Counted from the first letter of the stretch, positions 1 to 9,012 are shown. The stretch: DNA of 35,436 nucleotides from Flavobacterium sp. (GCA_003497625.1 DNNO01000014.1:1-35436), one strand, 5' to 3'. The notes: generated from the letters alone by a model not told the origin. Translations and numbers: made by a program.

Positions 1-3000
1 ATTACTGGTGCACTAGGCGTTAATGTATTTCCGCAATTATCGGTTACTACTGGGACTGTTGGCACTATTACATCTGCTGGACAAGCTACTATTGATGAAG
101 CATTGGCTGGCATAGTGAAATCTTCTCTTTCGATGGTGAATGTTTGGATACAATTTTGTGTGTTTAAAACAGTATCTTCACCTAAATCTCTTATATCATT
201 ATCATTAGGGTCTGCATATTCAGTTACTGTGTAAGTTCCAATTACGTTTCCTTCACAGCCGGGATCAACAGCATTTGATGCGGTGATTTCAATAACACCA
301 CAAGACAAATTTCCAATTACACCATCTGCATTACCAAGAGCTTCAAATTGTGCCTCTGTTAGTGAAGTAGCTGTTGGAATATCAGCATAACAAGCAACGG
401 TTGTTACTGGAAATGTTGGACATGTAACTTCAAACACACAACATGAAGGCGCTACCGCTGCCAGATTTATCGTATTACACGCATTTGTGTCTTGAATATT
501 TATACTGTATGCCACTCCAGCTGCTATATTATTTGAAGTCCAAGTGTGTGTGCCATTTCCATTATCAACCCATGTACCAGAAGCTCCTGTTCCAGTAGCT
601 ACAAATGGTGCTTCACCACTAAAAATTGCAGATACTGTGTACAAAGTTCCTAACACGTTACACGATGTAGTTGTTGAACCCGACTGCGTTATATTTGGAA
701 ATACTTCTATTGTCGCTTGATTATCTAAATATGCTGCAGTACATTGATTGCCGCTTACTTGAATAGTGAAGGTATTTGTACCAACTGTTAAATTAACTGC
801 GGGAATAGTAATATTTAAATTATTTCCTGTACCAGTTTCTGTTGCTAAAATTGTAACTAAATCCGATGCATTATACACATTGTAAATTGCACCATCAACT
901 GAATTTACTATTGTAATAACACCATCTGATGAGATACAAACATCTGATGCGTTTACTGCATTATTGGTTTGTAGCGTTCCCGCAAAAAACAATATTGTAT
1001 CAACTAAGTTACCGCTACAACCCACATTACCATTACTTGTAGCAACTGTATATTCCACTCCTACGGCAGGTAAGTTTATGGTAGGTATTGTAATTACTAA
1101 ATCTCCCCCATTTCCTGCGCCCGTAATTGCAGGCACAAATGGATTCCCGTTTTCATCTAGTATTTCATAAGTAAAACCTAATTGGGAATTACTAATGGTT
1201 ACATCAACAGGATTACTACCATTTAAACATAAATCGACATTGGAAACTGCTAAAGAAAAATCTGGATTATCAGTTACAGTTACTAAAATATTACTTGAAT
1301 AGTCTTGTGGATTAACACAGCCTACAGCTGGTGTCAATGTTGCAGTAAACGTTGTGGTTTGCGTAACTGTTGTAGAAACAGAAATTCCTGTCCCTATAGT
1401 GTTACCAAAATTATCTGTCCAAGTAATATCATACAAACCATCTGATGTAGGTATACCCGCTAATATAACATTGCTGCCTGGACATACCGTAGTTTGACTT
1501 GCTGAAATTTGTGGTGTTTGTTGTGCGGCATCAATAGTAACATTTGAATCTAATATGTAACAAGATGATGACGTTCTTACAAAATAATCACCGGGCACTA
1601 ACCCATTAAAAGCTTGCTGTAGCGCATTAGCATCTAGTGGTGAATTTGCTATATACGTTTGTAATGGCGTAACTGGATCACTTATGCTGAAAACTTGCCA
1701 CGTTAATGGATATACTGGTGTACCAGATGATACCTCGGCAAAAATTATCCCTGAATTAGGGTCTGCCGAATTACAAAATGTGGTTTCTGTATCAACTATA
1801 ATGTCTTGGTAATCAGCAATCGTAATAGGTATTAAAAAATCTTCAAATCCATTTATAGTAGCTCCATACTGTTGATTCAAAATGTCAGGAGTACGAAAAT
1901 TTAAAAACCTCAATACATAATTACCTGATGATAAATTGGGTATTGATTGTGCTTTCCATTCATTAATATTAACAATGCTTACAGGTTCCACATGAACACT
2001 TTGAATAAGAGTTCCTGGTAAACCAAAACCATTATCTTGATGTAAAAAAACCTGTCCATGAGTAAAAGTCCCTGAAATATTGGCTACTCCTGGGGAGTTT
2101 AAATCGTACTGAATCGTATTTGAATTCGCACAACTTTGCAAAACAGTAACCGTTGGATTATAAGTAGCTGATAAGGTAGTTTGCGTTCTTGTAACCGAAT
2201 ATCCACAAGCATCTGTAATAGTAATTGTATAGCTTGTATTGCCTGGTAAATCCCTTATTACTCGATTGATGTCACTCGGCCCGTTTATATTTACAACTAA
2301 AGGAAAATTAACTGTATAAGTACCTGTTAAATTATAAGGATGAGTAGCAGTATATACAATACTACTATCCCCATTAGTTGGCATAATCGAATATGTTAAT
2401 GGGTAAGAAAGGGCAGTTGATAGAGACCCTGTGCAACTTTGACAAGTAGCGAGTCTTAAACCGCCCGTACCTTCTCTTAATGTGTTTGAGGTGTAAAAAG
2501 AATAATTATCTAAAGGATTAATTGTTTGTTCCACAATGTTTACAAAACGTATTGTAGAATGACAACCATCGTCATAAGTAACTCTATAATTCCCTATAGA
2601 AGGCACTTGTATAGTTCTATTATTTGAAAAACCAGATAAAAATGGTGAACCCGCTATTGGGTTAAATGTACCCGGCATTAAACTATCTTCTAATTCAATT
2701 GTTATTTGGAAATTCGTACACCAATTTTGTATATCCCAAACCGAATATATAGAATACTGATAAGCACATGCATTTACTGTTGTAGTCCCCTGAAATGCAG
2801 ATAATGCACTTGTAGGAGTTGGTATTATTCCGTTAGCCGTTGTAATATCACAACCATCAGTAAATGTTGCACTCCAAGTATCACCTGCTTGCAATACAGG
2901 TGATTCAAAACCTGAACCAATATAACCAACAGGACTAAGCGCAACAACCATGGGTACCGCTGGCGCTCCATTAATAGATATCATGGCTCTATTAGGGTCG

Positions 3001-3782
3001 GGATTACTTTCAATTCTTTGTCTCCAAAATTGATGATTAGGAATTGTATTACCATAAAGAAAATACAACTGAAGCGTATTACATGTAATAGGGCATCCTA
3101 CTTTAATTACTGCTGGCGTAGTAGTTGCAGGCAATCTTAATGATGTATTAGCAGCAATTACTCTTGTTTGCAATACTGAAACTTCACAACCGCTTACACC
3201 TGGCTGGTCCGTAACACTAAAATTATAAGACCCTGCGGCTAAACCTGTAAAAGTATAGTTTCTATCCATAGTAAGCGCTGAGGGGGAATTAGTTGCCCCT
3301 GTACAAGTATAAACAAATGGCCCCAAACCTGTTCCTGGATTTATATTTACTGTTAATGTAGCATCATCTGTATAGTTCGTACTGGCAGGATTACAAGTTG
3401 TAATTGTGTTTGAAGAAGTAACAATAGGTGACACATAACTGGTTGTAATAACAATAGGGTTATTACTAGCTTGAACTGTAGTTAAACCGTCAAATAATCG
3501 AATACTGTAACTTCCTGCCTGCAAAGATGTAAACACCACAGGACCACCATTAGCTGGTATAGAAAGTAATTGTTCAGAGCCTGATGGAGGAGTTAAAATT
3601 GCTACCCAGTTAGTACAGTTAACAGCACCAGGCACTTGAACTGTTATACTACCGTTTGCAAAACAGGTTCCATTTGTAGGAGTTGCCGTAAAACCAGCCA
3701 CATTACATTGCGCACTAGCTTGTGAAGAAAATGCTAAAAAACAAAATAACAATAAGCATTTTATGTGTGTATGGATTTTCAT
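1..3782 (-). CDS. Giant secreted surface protein with HYR-like modules (N-terminal part, runs off the left edge)
   Basis: The frame is open from an ATG at 3782 to the window edge, giving about 1260 residues. I read stretches of it throughout and met no stop. It begins with a signal peptide: basic MKIHTHIK, a hydrophobic LLLFCFLAF core and a cleavage site near ASAQ. The rest is Thr/Ser/Asn/Gly-rich with regularly placed Cys, as in repetitive extracellular beta-sandwich proteins. The last readable part has the HYR-like signature PVVTDNCGNTLTPSAP, common in long Flavobacterium adhesins and gliding-associated proteins that end in a type B T9SS sorting domain. That C-terminus lies outside the window, so secretion by T9SS is inferred from family habit. 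It is probably a cell-surface adhesin or matrix protein. Minus-strand genes upstream are separated from it by a terminator, so it is likely transcribed on its own. Confidence 0.85.
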   Translation of the reverse strand, partial: MKIHTHIKCLLLFCFLAFSSQASAQCNVAGFTATPTNGTCFANGSITVQVPGAVNCTNWVAILTPPSGSEQLLSIPANGGPVVFTSLQAGSYSIRLFDGLTTVQASNNPIVITTSYVSPIVTSSNTITTCNPASTNYTDDATLTVNINPGTGLGPFVYTCTGATNSPSALTMDRNYTFTGLAAGSYNFSVTDQPGVSGCEVSVLQTRVIAANTSLRLPATTTPAVIKVGCPITCNTLQLYFLYGNTIPNHQFWRQRIESNPDPNRAMISINGAPAVPMVVALSPVGYIGSGFESPVLQAGDTWSATFTDGCDITTANGIIPTPTSALSAFQGTTTVNACAYQYSIYSVWDIQNWCTNFQITIELEDSLMPGTFNPIAGSPFLSGFSNNRTIQVPSIGNYRVTYDDGCHSTIRFVNIVEQTINPLDNYSFYTSNTLREGTGGLRLATCQSCTGSLSTALSYPLTYSIMPTNGDSSIVYTATHPYNLTGTYTVNFPLVVNINGPSDINRVIRDLPGNTSYTITITDACGYSVTRTQTTLSATYNPTVTVLQSCANSNTIQYDLNSPGVANISGTFTHGQVFLHQDNGFGLPGTLIQSVHVEPVSIVNINEWKAQSIPNLSSGNYVLRFLNFRTPDILNQQYGATINGFEDFLIPITIADYQDIIVDTETTFCNSADPNSGIIFAEVSSGTPVYPLTWQVFSISDPVTPLQTYIANSPLDANALQQAFNGLVPGDYFVRTSSSCYILDSNVTIDAAQQTPQISASQTTVCPGSNVILAGIPTSDGLYDITWTDNFGNTIGTGISVSTTVTQTTTFTATLTPAVGCVNPQDYSSNILVTVTDNPDFSLAVSNVDLCLNGSNPVDVTISNSQLGFTYEILDENGNPFVPAITGAGNGGDLVITIPTINLPAVGVEYTVATSNGNVGCSGNLVDTILFFAGTLQTNNAVNASDVCISSDGVITIVNSVDGAIYNVYNASDLVTILATETGTGNNLNITIPAVNLTVGTNTFTIQVSGNQCTAAYLDNQATIEVFPNITQSGSTTTSCNVLGTLYTVSAIFSGEAPFVATGTGASGTWVDNGNGTHTWTSNNIAAGVAYSINIQDTNACNTINLAAVAPSCCVFEVTCPTFPVTTVACYADIPTATSLTEAQFEALGNADGVIGNLSCGVIEITASNAVDPGCEGNVIGTYTVTEYADPNDNDIRDLGEDTVLNTQNCIQTFTIEREDFTMPANASSIVACPADVIVPTVPVVTDNCGNTLTPSAPV

Positions 3783-4281
3783 TTGTCTTTTAGTTTTAGA
3801 GGGATTAAGTAAGACGTTTGTTTGAATTATTTGAAATTGGGCTGTATGTTTTTTGAGGTTAAATTCTTTTAAATATTGTGAATAGATTTCAAATAATACT
3901 ATCTAATTTAGAGTCAAAACGTACCTTAATAAACACAAATGAAACAAGCGTGTTAATTGATGTAACAGATGTGTGTGTATTTTGAATATTCGTTTTGTAA
4001 AATCCAAGTAATTATTCTTATAATGGGTTGTCTAAAGCATAAAAAAAGAGAGCTTTACAGCTCTCTTTTCATTAATTAATTACGCCCAAGTAATTAACCA
4101 CATATGAATTTGTTACGAATCTAATACAATCTTGAAAACAGAAGAACCACTATGTAATAATTGGTCAATATTATGTAATATATGGAATTAAATTATTGAA
4201 GTAAATACTAATACCCTTTTAACTTATAAAAATAAAATAATTCAAATTTTAGATGCATTCTTGTTTAATCAAATAGCTATT
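3783..4281. other. Gene-free stretch between the giant surface protein and the pseudo-receiver genes
   Basis: No coding frame is convincing in these 499 bases. It holds the intrinsic terminator at 4045-4068. Next to that is an inverted repeat TTAATTAC-GCCCAA-GTAATTAA (4076-4097). A 9-bp direct repeat TATGTAATA starts at 4151 and again at 4172, 21 bp apart or two helical turns. The promoter of the minus-strand surface protein should lie in 3783-3960, but I see no clear TAnnTTTG box there. Confidence 0.5.
4045..4068 (-). terminator. Intrinsic terminator downstream of the pseudo-receiver genes
   Basis: A ten-base-pair stem AAAGAGAGCT / AGCTCTCTTT closes a four-base loop. On the minus strand it is followed by a T run (complement of A 4041-4047). 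It ends transcription of the 4282-5035 genes and insulates the surface-protein gene. Confidence 0.8.
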
Positions 4282-4641
4282 TTAACAAATAGGTTTGAAG
4301 GTTTTTCTCAACAACTTATGAATGTTTCTTACAACTCCCTGTCGCATATTTAAATCGACATATTTGATGCTAAAAGTATTTTCTAAACTATTTAAAATGT
4401 CGTGATTTTTTGTAGCTATTATTATATTTCTAAAATCTATATTATTTTCTAACAACAAGTAAAAATCTTTCACTTCATAGGCAATAAAAAGAATATTCGC
4501 TCTTTTATTATTCACTTTCTTGTCCTTTAAACTATCAAGACTATAAAAATTTAATTCTACGTGAAAATCAGCAGCCATCTCATCTAAACTATTTAAATAC
4601 AATGCATTTTTATCGTGAACGAATATGTTTGAATTTTTCAT
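4282..4641 (-). CDS. Degenerate receiver-like protein (pseudo-receiver), copy 2
   Basis: 119 residues with no signal peptide. The alternating hydrophobic strands (NIFVHD near the start, ANILFIAYE mid-protein, NIIIATK, then IKYVDLN) fit the order of a CheY-like receiver fold. The acidic pocket is reduced to one Asp, the phospho-acceptor position after the third strand is Ala/Tyr, and the lysine expected after the fifth strand is absent. A Thr in IIIATK matches the conserved Thr/Ser. The neighbour at 4679-5035 shares the pattern IVA[ST]-x-N-x(3)-L...VDLN, so the two look like an old tandem duplication. The function is unknown; a non-phosphorylatable signalling or protein-interaction domain is the natural guess. 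The fold call is mine from strand pattern only. The gene ends upstream of the 4045 terminator. Confidence 0.7.
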   Translation of the reverse strand: MKNSNIFVHDKNALYLNSLDEMAADFHVELNFYSLDSLKDKKVNNKRANILFIAYEVKDFYLLLENNIDFRNIIIATKNHDILNSLENTFSIKYVDLNMRQGVVRNIHKLLRKTFKPIC

Positions 4642-4678
4642 AATTGTTATTTTTAATATTATCTAGGATAGTAAAAAA

Positions 4679-5035
4679 CTAACTTAGCAATGTAATCTTA
4701 GTTTCAAAATCTTCAAATAAATCTGTTTTGATTCTGTTTAAATCAACTGTTGTAGTACCTAAATTACCCGAGAGTAAATGAAGCAAACCAGTATTCTCAG
4801 AAGCCACAATGACTGGGATTTTTAAATTGAATAAATCAAATAGATGAACAAGATCTAGATCTTCATATACGACAACAATAATTAAATCGAAATTTTCATA
4901 CGTATATGCTTTAGATAATTTATAATTTGAAAACTTGCCGTTGGTAAATTTTATGAATTTATACGCATGTTTGAGTCTAAATTTTAAAAATCTAGAAATA
5001 TAATTTTTACTATCATATATTAAGACAGTTTTCAA
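4679..5035 (-). CDS. Degenerate receiver-like protein (pseudo-receiver), copy 1
   Basis: 118 residues, cytoplasmic. MKTVLIYDSKNYISRFLKF resembles the first strand and helix of a response-regulator receiver (Asp8 in the acidic pocket). FDLIIVVVYEDLD is where a receiver would carry its phospho-acceptor Asp, but the position is Val. IPVIVASEN matches strand four with the conserved Ser/Thr. TTTVDLN replaces the usual lysine-bearing fifth strand. It is therefore a receiver without phosphorylation chemistry, if the fold reading is right. It lies 37 bp upstream of its paralogue at 4282-4641 and 48 bp downstream of the exported-protein gene at 5084-5449, all in the same direction, so the three may share a transcript. 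There is no output domain. Confidence 0.7.
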   Translation of the reverse strand: MKTVLIYDSKNYISRFLKFRLKHAYKFIKFTNGKFSNYKLSKAYTYENFDLIIVVVYEDLDLVHLFDLFNLKIPVIVASENTGLLHLLSGNLGTTTVDLNRIKTDLFEDFETKITLLS

Positions 5036-5083
5036 AATAAAACAAGTTTAATTTATTAGAATAAAATCGATTCTATAGCTCTA

Positions 5084-5449
5084 TCACATATACGTCTCTG
5101 TAATGCAATTTGCATGGACTTCTGCAGCCCAGTATCTTGACTGTTCAACACTAAACCCTATGCTAATAAGATTGCAATAAACCCCCCAATACATAGCAGC
5201 ACAAGAAGTCCTTGACAACAACATATTATTCTTCCTATTATTGATAAATAGTTCGCTATTTTCTAATTTACATTTTTCTTGTAATTTTCTTATATCAATT
5301 TTAAAACCTGTGATTAGAAAAATACTTTCTTGCGCATTTAATTCTATTTTATGCACCACACTTTTTTCTTTTGGCTCGCTTTCATTATTTGCCATACTTG
5401 AAAATGAAAAAGTCGACATAGCAACTAAACTTAAAATTAATTTTTTCAT
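5084..5449 (-). CDS. Small exported protein with four cysteines, unknown function
   Basis: 121 residues starting MKKLILSLVAMSTFSFSSMA, a clear Sec signal peptide with cleavage near SMA-NN. The mature part of about 100 residues has four Cys (KCKLEN, TSCAAMYWGVYC, HANCITE), an even number compatible with two periplasmic disulfides. The Cys, Trp and Tyr clustering in its second half suggests a small folded domain. I do not recognise the family. It lies upstream of the two pseudo-receiver genes in the same direction, and no terminator is visible between them. Confidence 0.7.
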   Translation of the reverse strand: MKKLILSLVAMSTFSFSSMANNESEPKEKSVVHKIELNAQESIFLITGFKIDIRKLQEKCKLENSELFINNRKNNMLLSRTSCAAMYWGVYCNLISIGFSVEQSRYWAAEVHANCITETYM

Positions 5450-5588
5450 GATTTTACGGTTTAAAATTAGACAACAAATTAAATTTATAACTTAATTCTT
5501 ATTAAAGTAATAGTTTTGTAATAAGTGGTGGAGCTTGTGTAACGGGTGCTACTTAGGGTGATTAATTTGTAATTAGAATATTAAATAT

Positions 5589-5957
5589 TTAGAGCGGTTT
5601 TAGTTCTAATTTTCGCTCTGTTATTTCTGTTTTACTTGAAATTATTACTGAGATTTCTTCTGAGTTATACAATTTGCTTTCTGTTTTAACACGATAGGCT
5701 TTATTACAATTGACAACCCCAAAATCAAATCTGCCACTTCTATCTGTAAAAACTTTCTTGACAAGGATATTGTTATTATCAAATAGCAAAACACCTATTT
5801 TATTCAAAGGAGCTTGTTTTTCTTTATCTAAAACAGCTCCTGACAACCAATGGTTACATTTGTGACTTAATACATAATTGTCGCTCAACTGAATTAAAGC
5901 GCTTAACAACAAAAAAAATGTAGCGCCCTTAAATAAGGGTTTGAAAAATAATTTCAT
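5589..5957 (-). CDS. Small exported or anchored protein with a carboxypeptidase-regulatory-like (CarbopepD_reg) domain
   Basis: I place the start at the ATG at 5957 (MKLFFKPLFKGATFFLLL), which gives a proper hydrophobic N-terminus. The frame is open up to an ATG at 6020, but that extension is not signal-like. The mature part begins HWLSGAVLDKEKQAPLNK and continues with FTDRSGRFDFG. This is the classic pattern of the beta-sandwich regulatory domain found at the N-terminus of TonB-dependent receptors and in many Bacteroidota envelope proteins (strand, G-x-V-x-D, then T-D-x-x-G-x-F). At 122 residues it is the bare domain with no partner fused to it. Its role is unknown; it is probably periplasmic or surface-exposed. 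It sits alone between gaps of about 130 bp. Confidence 0.7.
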   Translation of the reverse strand: MKLFFKPLFKGATFFLLLSALIQLSDNYVLSHKCNHWLSGAVLDKEKQAPLNKIGVLLFDNNNILVKKVFTDRSGRFDFGVVNCNKAYRVKTESKLYNSEEISVIISSKTEITERKLELKPL

Positions 5958-6081
5958 GTTTAGAATAGAATTAAAAAAAGGAATTTGAGGAAAAACAAAT
6001 TTTATAAAGCTTAAAGACAAATCTTGTATTATGAAATTTCAACTCTGTAATAAGTGATGTTTTTTTAACTTAGAACAAAAA

Positions 6082-7842
6082 TTACTTTTTTATAATTTTT
6101 TTAATAACAACTTCACCTTCATTTTTATGAACTTTTAGCAGATAAATTCCACTTATTATATCCCTACAATCTAAAGTAAAATTGTTAGACTCCATAGAAA
6201 CTTCAAATTGCTTTAATAACTGTCCATTTAAGTCGAATAATTCTACTTTACTTATTTGATCTTCACTTATAAAAGTTACGTAATCATAAACTGGATTTGG
6301 GAATACCAACAAATCTTTAACAAAGTTTAAATCTAAAATTGACAATGTTTCATTAGTTGAACATCTTGTCAACTCTGTATTTAAATACCTGTATTTACTT
6401 TCATTTAGGTAAACATTATAGTTAGATGCATTTCCGATAGGTGGCCAATTTGAATTTGTTGAATAAAACAATGGTGAACTGCTCAAATAATAAGAATTAG
6501 GAGTAAGCGATGTTGTTCCACTTGGTAAAATTGTATTGTTTTTATTATTATTGTATTGATAATGTCCTGAACCACTCAAAGTGTAATTACCCAACAAAAA
6601 ACCTGTATTAGTAATTTCATTTGATGAAAAATTCTGATTGTTACTTGCAGGATTGTTATTCATGAAAATACCATACAATTCTCCTCTATTTCTATGGAAG
6701 GTATTGTATGGTCCATTACTGCCATGAGAATCATCAATTACAATGTTTTGTACAATGTTGCCTTCAAAAAGATTTGAATAAGGATAATTTCCATGCAATA
6801 CTAAATCACCCGCAGAATTAGAAGGCAAAGCTACACCTGTCCAGTAAGGATCTCTCGAGTAATTATAACTAATTACATTACCATTACTACCCGATTGAAG
6901 TAAAACCGAATGTCGTAAATGGGAAAAAATATTGTTATAGATTAAGCATTCGCCCGATGTATTTTGGAGAACAACTCCATAAGCTTTTCCTCCATTTCCA
7001 TAATCTAGTCCGTCTTGAAAATAAGAGCCTTCCACCACTACATTTGTAGCGTTATTAATTGAAACATGTGCGAAATTTGTCTTTATACTTTTCACACAAC
7101 TTATTTTTATGTCGACACCACGATTAATATTGATGTTAGACGTCTGGGCAGTTGTTGCATCAACTCTTTCCAAGGATAAATTCTCTACTCCTACATTTTT
7201 TAACATATTTAACTTTGTTACCTTAGGTGTATTTATCAAAAGATAGTCTCTTCTTAAAGGGCTAGAAAAAGTTATTTGATTTGAGTTAATAGAGATAATT
7301 TTTAAAACTTGACCTGTTGTGCCTATTGCCCAACTAGATGTTACTTTAGCTGTGTCATCATCACTTAATTTTACAAAATCGCCAACTAGAAATGACGATG
7401 CATCCGTTACTTGAATAGAATTTGTAGTAATTGATGCGTTTTGCGTTAAGCTTGTTTCTATTGATGTTTGCGTGCCTTGAATTTGAATAGCATTGTTAGT
7501 TCCTCCCAAATCAAACTTTAAGAAAGTACCGTTGACCGTCTCCCCTTTTAAAATTACATTTGTTTTTAAAACAATACTCTGATTAAAAAGATATGTTCCA
7601 TTAGGAAAGTAAATTATAGCGCCCGAGACACCAATACTATTCAAAACATTTGTCATTATGACATCATTGCTTGTTACTCCAGTATTGTCACCACCGCTTG
7701 TTTGAAAATTAATTACAATTGAAGGCTCTACAAAACTTTTATTACCTGCAAGTGTCCAATCTACTCTTCTTGCGGTAGGAATGGTTTGAGCAAAAGATAA
7801 TTGGAGTACTAAAAAAAAGAATATTGTTTTTCCGAACTTCAT
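6082..7842 (-). CDS. Secreted right-handed beta-helix (pectate lyase-like) protein with type A T9SS sorting domain
   Basis: 586 residues from the ATG at 7842, which begins a clean signal peptide (MKFGKTIFFFLVLQLSFAQ). The frame also reaches an ATG at 7908, but that extension is not signal-like. After the signal, DWTLAGN...GGDNTGVTSNDVIMTNVL, then GAIIYFPNGTYLFNQSIVLK and ILKGETVNGTFLKF, match the start of the Pectate_lyase_3/GH55-type beta-helix (the YFPxGxYxxxxxxxxxxNxxxxGE pattern). Short Asn/Ser-rich turns such as GECLIYNNIFSHLRHSVLLQ follow. The C-terminal 80 residues (LLVFPNPVYDYVTF, ELFDLNGQLLKQ, GIYLLKVHKNEGEVVIKKI) are a T9SS sorting domain, so it is expected on the surface or in the medium. 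It probably acts on or binds a polysaccharide; the substrate cannot be read from the sequence. Confidence 0.88.
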   Translation of the reverse strand: MKFGKTIFFFLVLQLSFAQTIPTARRVDWTLAGNKSFVEPSIVINFQTSGGDNTGVTSNDVIMTNVLNSIGVSGAIIYFPNGTYLFNQSIVLKTNVILKGETVNGTFLKFDLGGTNNAIQIQGTQTSIETSLTQNASITTNSIQVTDASSFLVGDFVKLSDDDTAKVTSSWAIGTTGQVLKIISINSNQITFSSPLRRDYLLINTPKVTKLNMLKNVGVENLSLERVDATTAQTSNININRGVDIKISCVKSIKTNFAHVSINNATNVVVEGSYFQDGLDYGNGGKAYGVVLQNTSGECLIYNNIFSHLRHSVLLQSGSNGNVISYNYSRDPYWTGVALPSNSAGDLVLHGNYPYSNLFEGNIVQNIVIDDSHGSNGPYNTFHRNRGELYGIFMNNNPASNNQNFSSNEITNTGFLLGNYTLSGSGHYQYNNNKNNTILPSGTTSLTPNSYYLSSSPLFYSTNSNWPPIGNASNYNVYLNESKYRYLNTELTRCSTNETLSILDLNFVKDLLVFPNPVYDYVTFISEDQISKVELFDLNGQLLKQFEVSMESNNFTLDCRDIISGIYLLKVHKNEGEVVIKKIIKK

Positions 7843-7955
7843 TTGTGTTTTTATTTTAAAGTAAATAAAAACAAGCATTTTAATTACTACACTTGTAACA
7901 TAACACAATATCGATGTAATAATCGATTTTAGATAAATCTAATTTATACCATTAA

Positions 7956-8798
7956 CTATTCAACATACTTCTCAATAATATATTTACTAACAGGCTTCAA
8001 AGCTTTTCCTGTTTCAGGATGAACTCCATGTGTATTAAAAAACTCTGGTTCACCGTCTACTTTACAATACCAATATAAAGATTTGCCATTTTTAAAAAAT
8101 GTAGTTGTATCAGAAACTTCTATTTTGATTAATTTACTTTGATGCTCATCAAATGGAATTATATCATGTTGTTTTAACAAACCAAGTTGATTTTCACCAT
8201 TGCAGTCAACAACTTCATAATGTTTTTTTTGCCACTGCATACATTGTGGTTCAGGTGCTATAATAGTTTTTGCTGTATATCCAATAGAAGTTAAACCTAT
8301 TAACCCTAAAACACCAATTGCAATTTTCTTTTTAAAATTTTTTCTTGGTTCGGGTTTTTGAATTTTTATACTTGGCTCATTTGTTTCTTCTTTATTTGTT
8401 GACAATTCTTCATTTTCAGGTTGTACTCCAAAAGAATTAGTATTAAAAACACGAAATGGTCTTGGCTTAAAATTGACTAATAGTGCCGTAATATTTATTG
8501 CTTCAATATCTGACAAATCTGTTTCTCCTTTAAGAAAAGTTTCAATTGGTCTAAACTTATCGGTTAGAGATTTTAGTTTATTTCGATTACCTGCATCATA
8601 CTCAAAACCAAAAACTAAATTAAAACTTAATTTATCTTCCTTTTCATTTGACTCTTTCAACCTTTCCTCACATAATTGTCTCAATTTGGCTCTTGATGGA
8701 TTAATTAAAAAACTAGAATATTTTCCTTGTTTTTCAATTTCATAATGAGCTCTAATGGCTTTTTTGTAGGCTTCTAAACTTTCAGTTCTTGTTGTCAT
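7956..8798 (-). CDS. Single-span membrane protein of unknown function (280 aa)
   Basis: 280 residues without a signal peptide. Residues 1-125 form a soluble domain (SSFLINPSRAKLRQLCEERL, DKFRPIETFLKGETDLSDIE, INITALLVNFKPRPF), followed by a charged linker. One transmembrane helix near residues 158-180 (IAIGVLGLIGLTSIGYTAKTII) follows a Lys-rich stretch. The C-terminal 100 residues contain MQWQKKHYEVVDCNG and LYWYCKVDGEPEFFNTHG. The orientation would be cytoplasmic N-domain and periplasmic C-domain. The N-domain layout recalls conserved Bacteroidota hypothetical proteins, and I can assign no function. Its putative 115-nt leader carries five phased GGAA repeats (TTCC in the mRNA). A perfect -7 box (TACATTTG, 8926-8919) is the likely promoter. 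Confidence 0.75.
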   Translation of the reverse strand: MTTRTESLEAYKKAIRAHYEIEKQGKYSSFLINPSRAKLRQLCEERLKESNEKEDKLSFNLVFGFEYDAGNRNKLKSLTDKFRPIETFLKGETDLSDIEAINITALLVNFKPRPFRVFNTNSFGVQPENEELSTNKEETNEPSIKIQKPEPRKNFKKKIAIGVLGLIGLTSIGYTAKTIIAPEPQCMQWQKKHYEVVDCNGENQLGLLKQHDIIPFDEHQSKLIKIEVSDTTTFFKNGKSLYWYCKVDGEPEFFNTHGVHPETGKALKPVSKYIIEKYVE

Positions 8799-8801
8799 AT
8801 C

Positions 8802-8845
8802 GGAACAATTAGGAATCTTTTGGAATTATAGGAATTTCAGGAATT
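8802..8845 (-). repeat. Helically phased GGAA(T) repeats in the leader of the 280-aa gene
   Basis: GGAA occurs at 8802, 8812, 8822, 8831 and 8840, with steps of 10, 10, 9 and 9 bp. The copies at 8812-8840 extend to GGAAT or GGAATT. On the transcribed minus strand this is a ladder of TTCC ending 4 nt before the ATG. It could be a protein-binding array on one DNA face or a single-stranded RNA-binding ladder. Confidence 0.6.
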
Positions 8846-8918
8846 CCCTATAAACACTCACACAAAAACGCAATTCCTTTGCTTCAGAATTAGTTCTCGT
8901 TTTAACTAGCTATTAAAA

Positions 8919-8926
8919 CAAATGTA
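8919..8926 (-). promoter_or_regulatory. -7 box TACATTTG for the 280-aa membrane protein gene
   Basis: A perfect match to TAnnTTTG on the minus strand. No TTTG lies 19 nt upstream; that position (8946-8949) falls inside the large imperfect hairpin 8944-9012. Transcription would start near 8914, leaving a leader of about 115 nt. Confidence 0.5.
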
Positions 8927-8943
8927 CAAAACTGATTTCAAAA

Positions 8944-9012
8944 AAGTGTCGCTATACAGAACCGAATTTTTATTCGGGAAGTATAGAATGAAAGTTCTGT
9001 TGTAGCACACTT
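8944..9012. other. Large imperfect inverted repeat / candidate structured RNA in the divergent control region
   Basis: AAGTGT (8944-8949) pairs with ACACTT (9007-9012), GCTA (8951-8954) with TAGC (9003-9006), and ACAGAAC (8956-8962) with GTTCTGT (8994-9000). That makes 17 bp with a bulged C and a small 1x2 internal loop. Inside is CGAAT-TTTT-ATTCG (8963-8976). A competing pairing CTATAC (8952-8957) with GTATAG (8981-8986) excludes part of the outer stem. Three shorter hairpins follow: TACTC-AAAAA-GAGTA, GGTTT-AAC-AAACC and TTCGGAA-TAG-TTCCGAA. It sits between divergent genes. It may be a small RNA, a leader or a complex operator, and I recognise no known RNA family. Confidence 0.5.

Noticed and set aside
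964-1170. Plus-strand open frame of 68 codons
   Set aside because: It lies antisense within the minus-strand giant surface protein and has no independent signals.
8802-8845. Phased GGAA repeats considered as a CRISPR array
   Set aside because: Repeat units are 4-6 bp with 4-5 bp gaps; there are no 25-40 bp repeats or spacers and no cas genes anywhere in the window.
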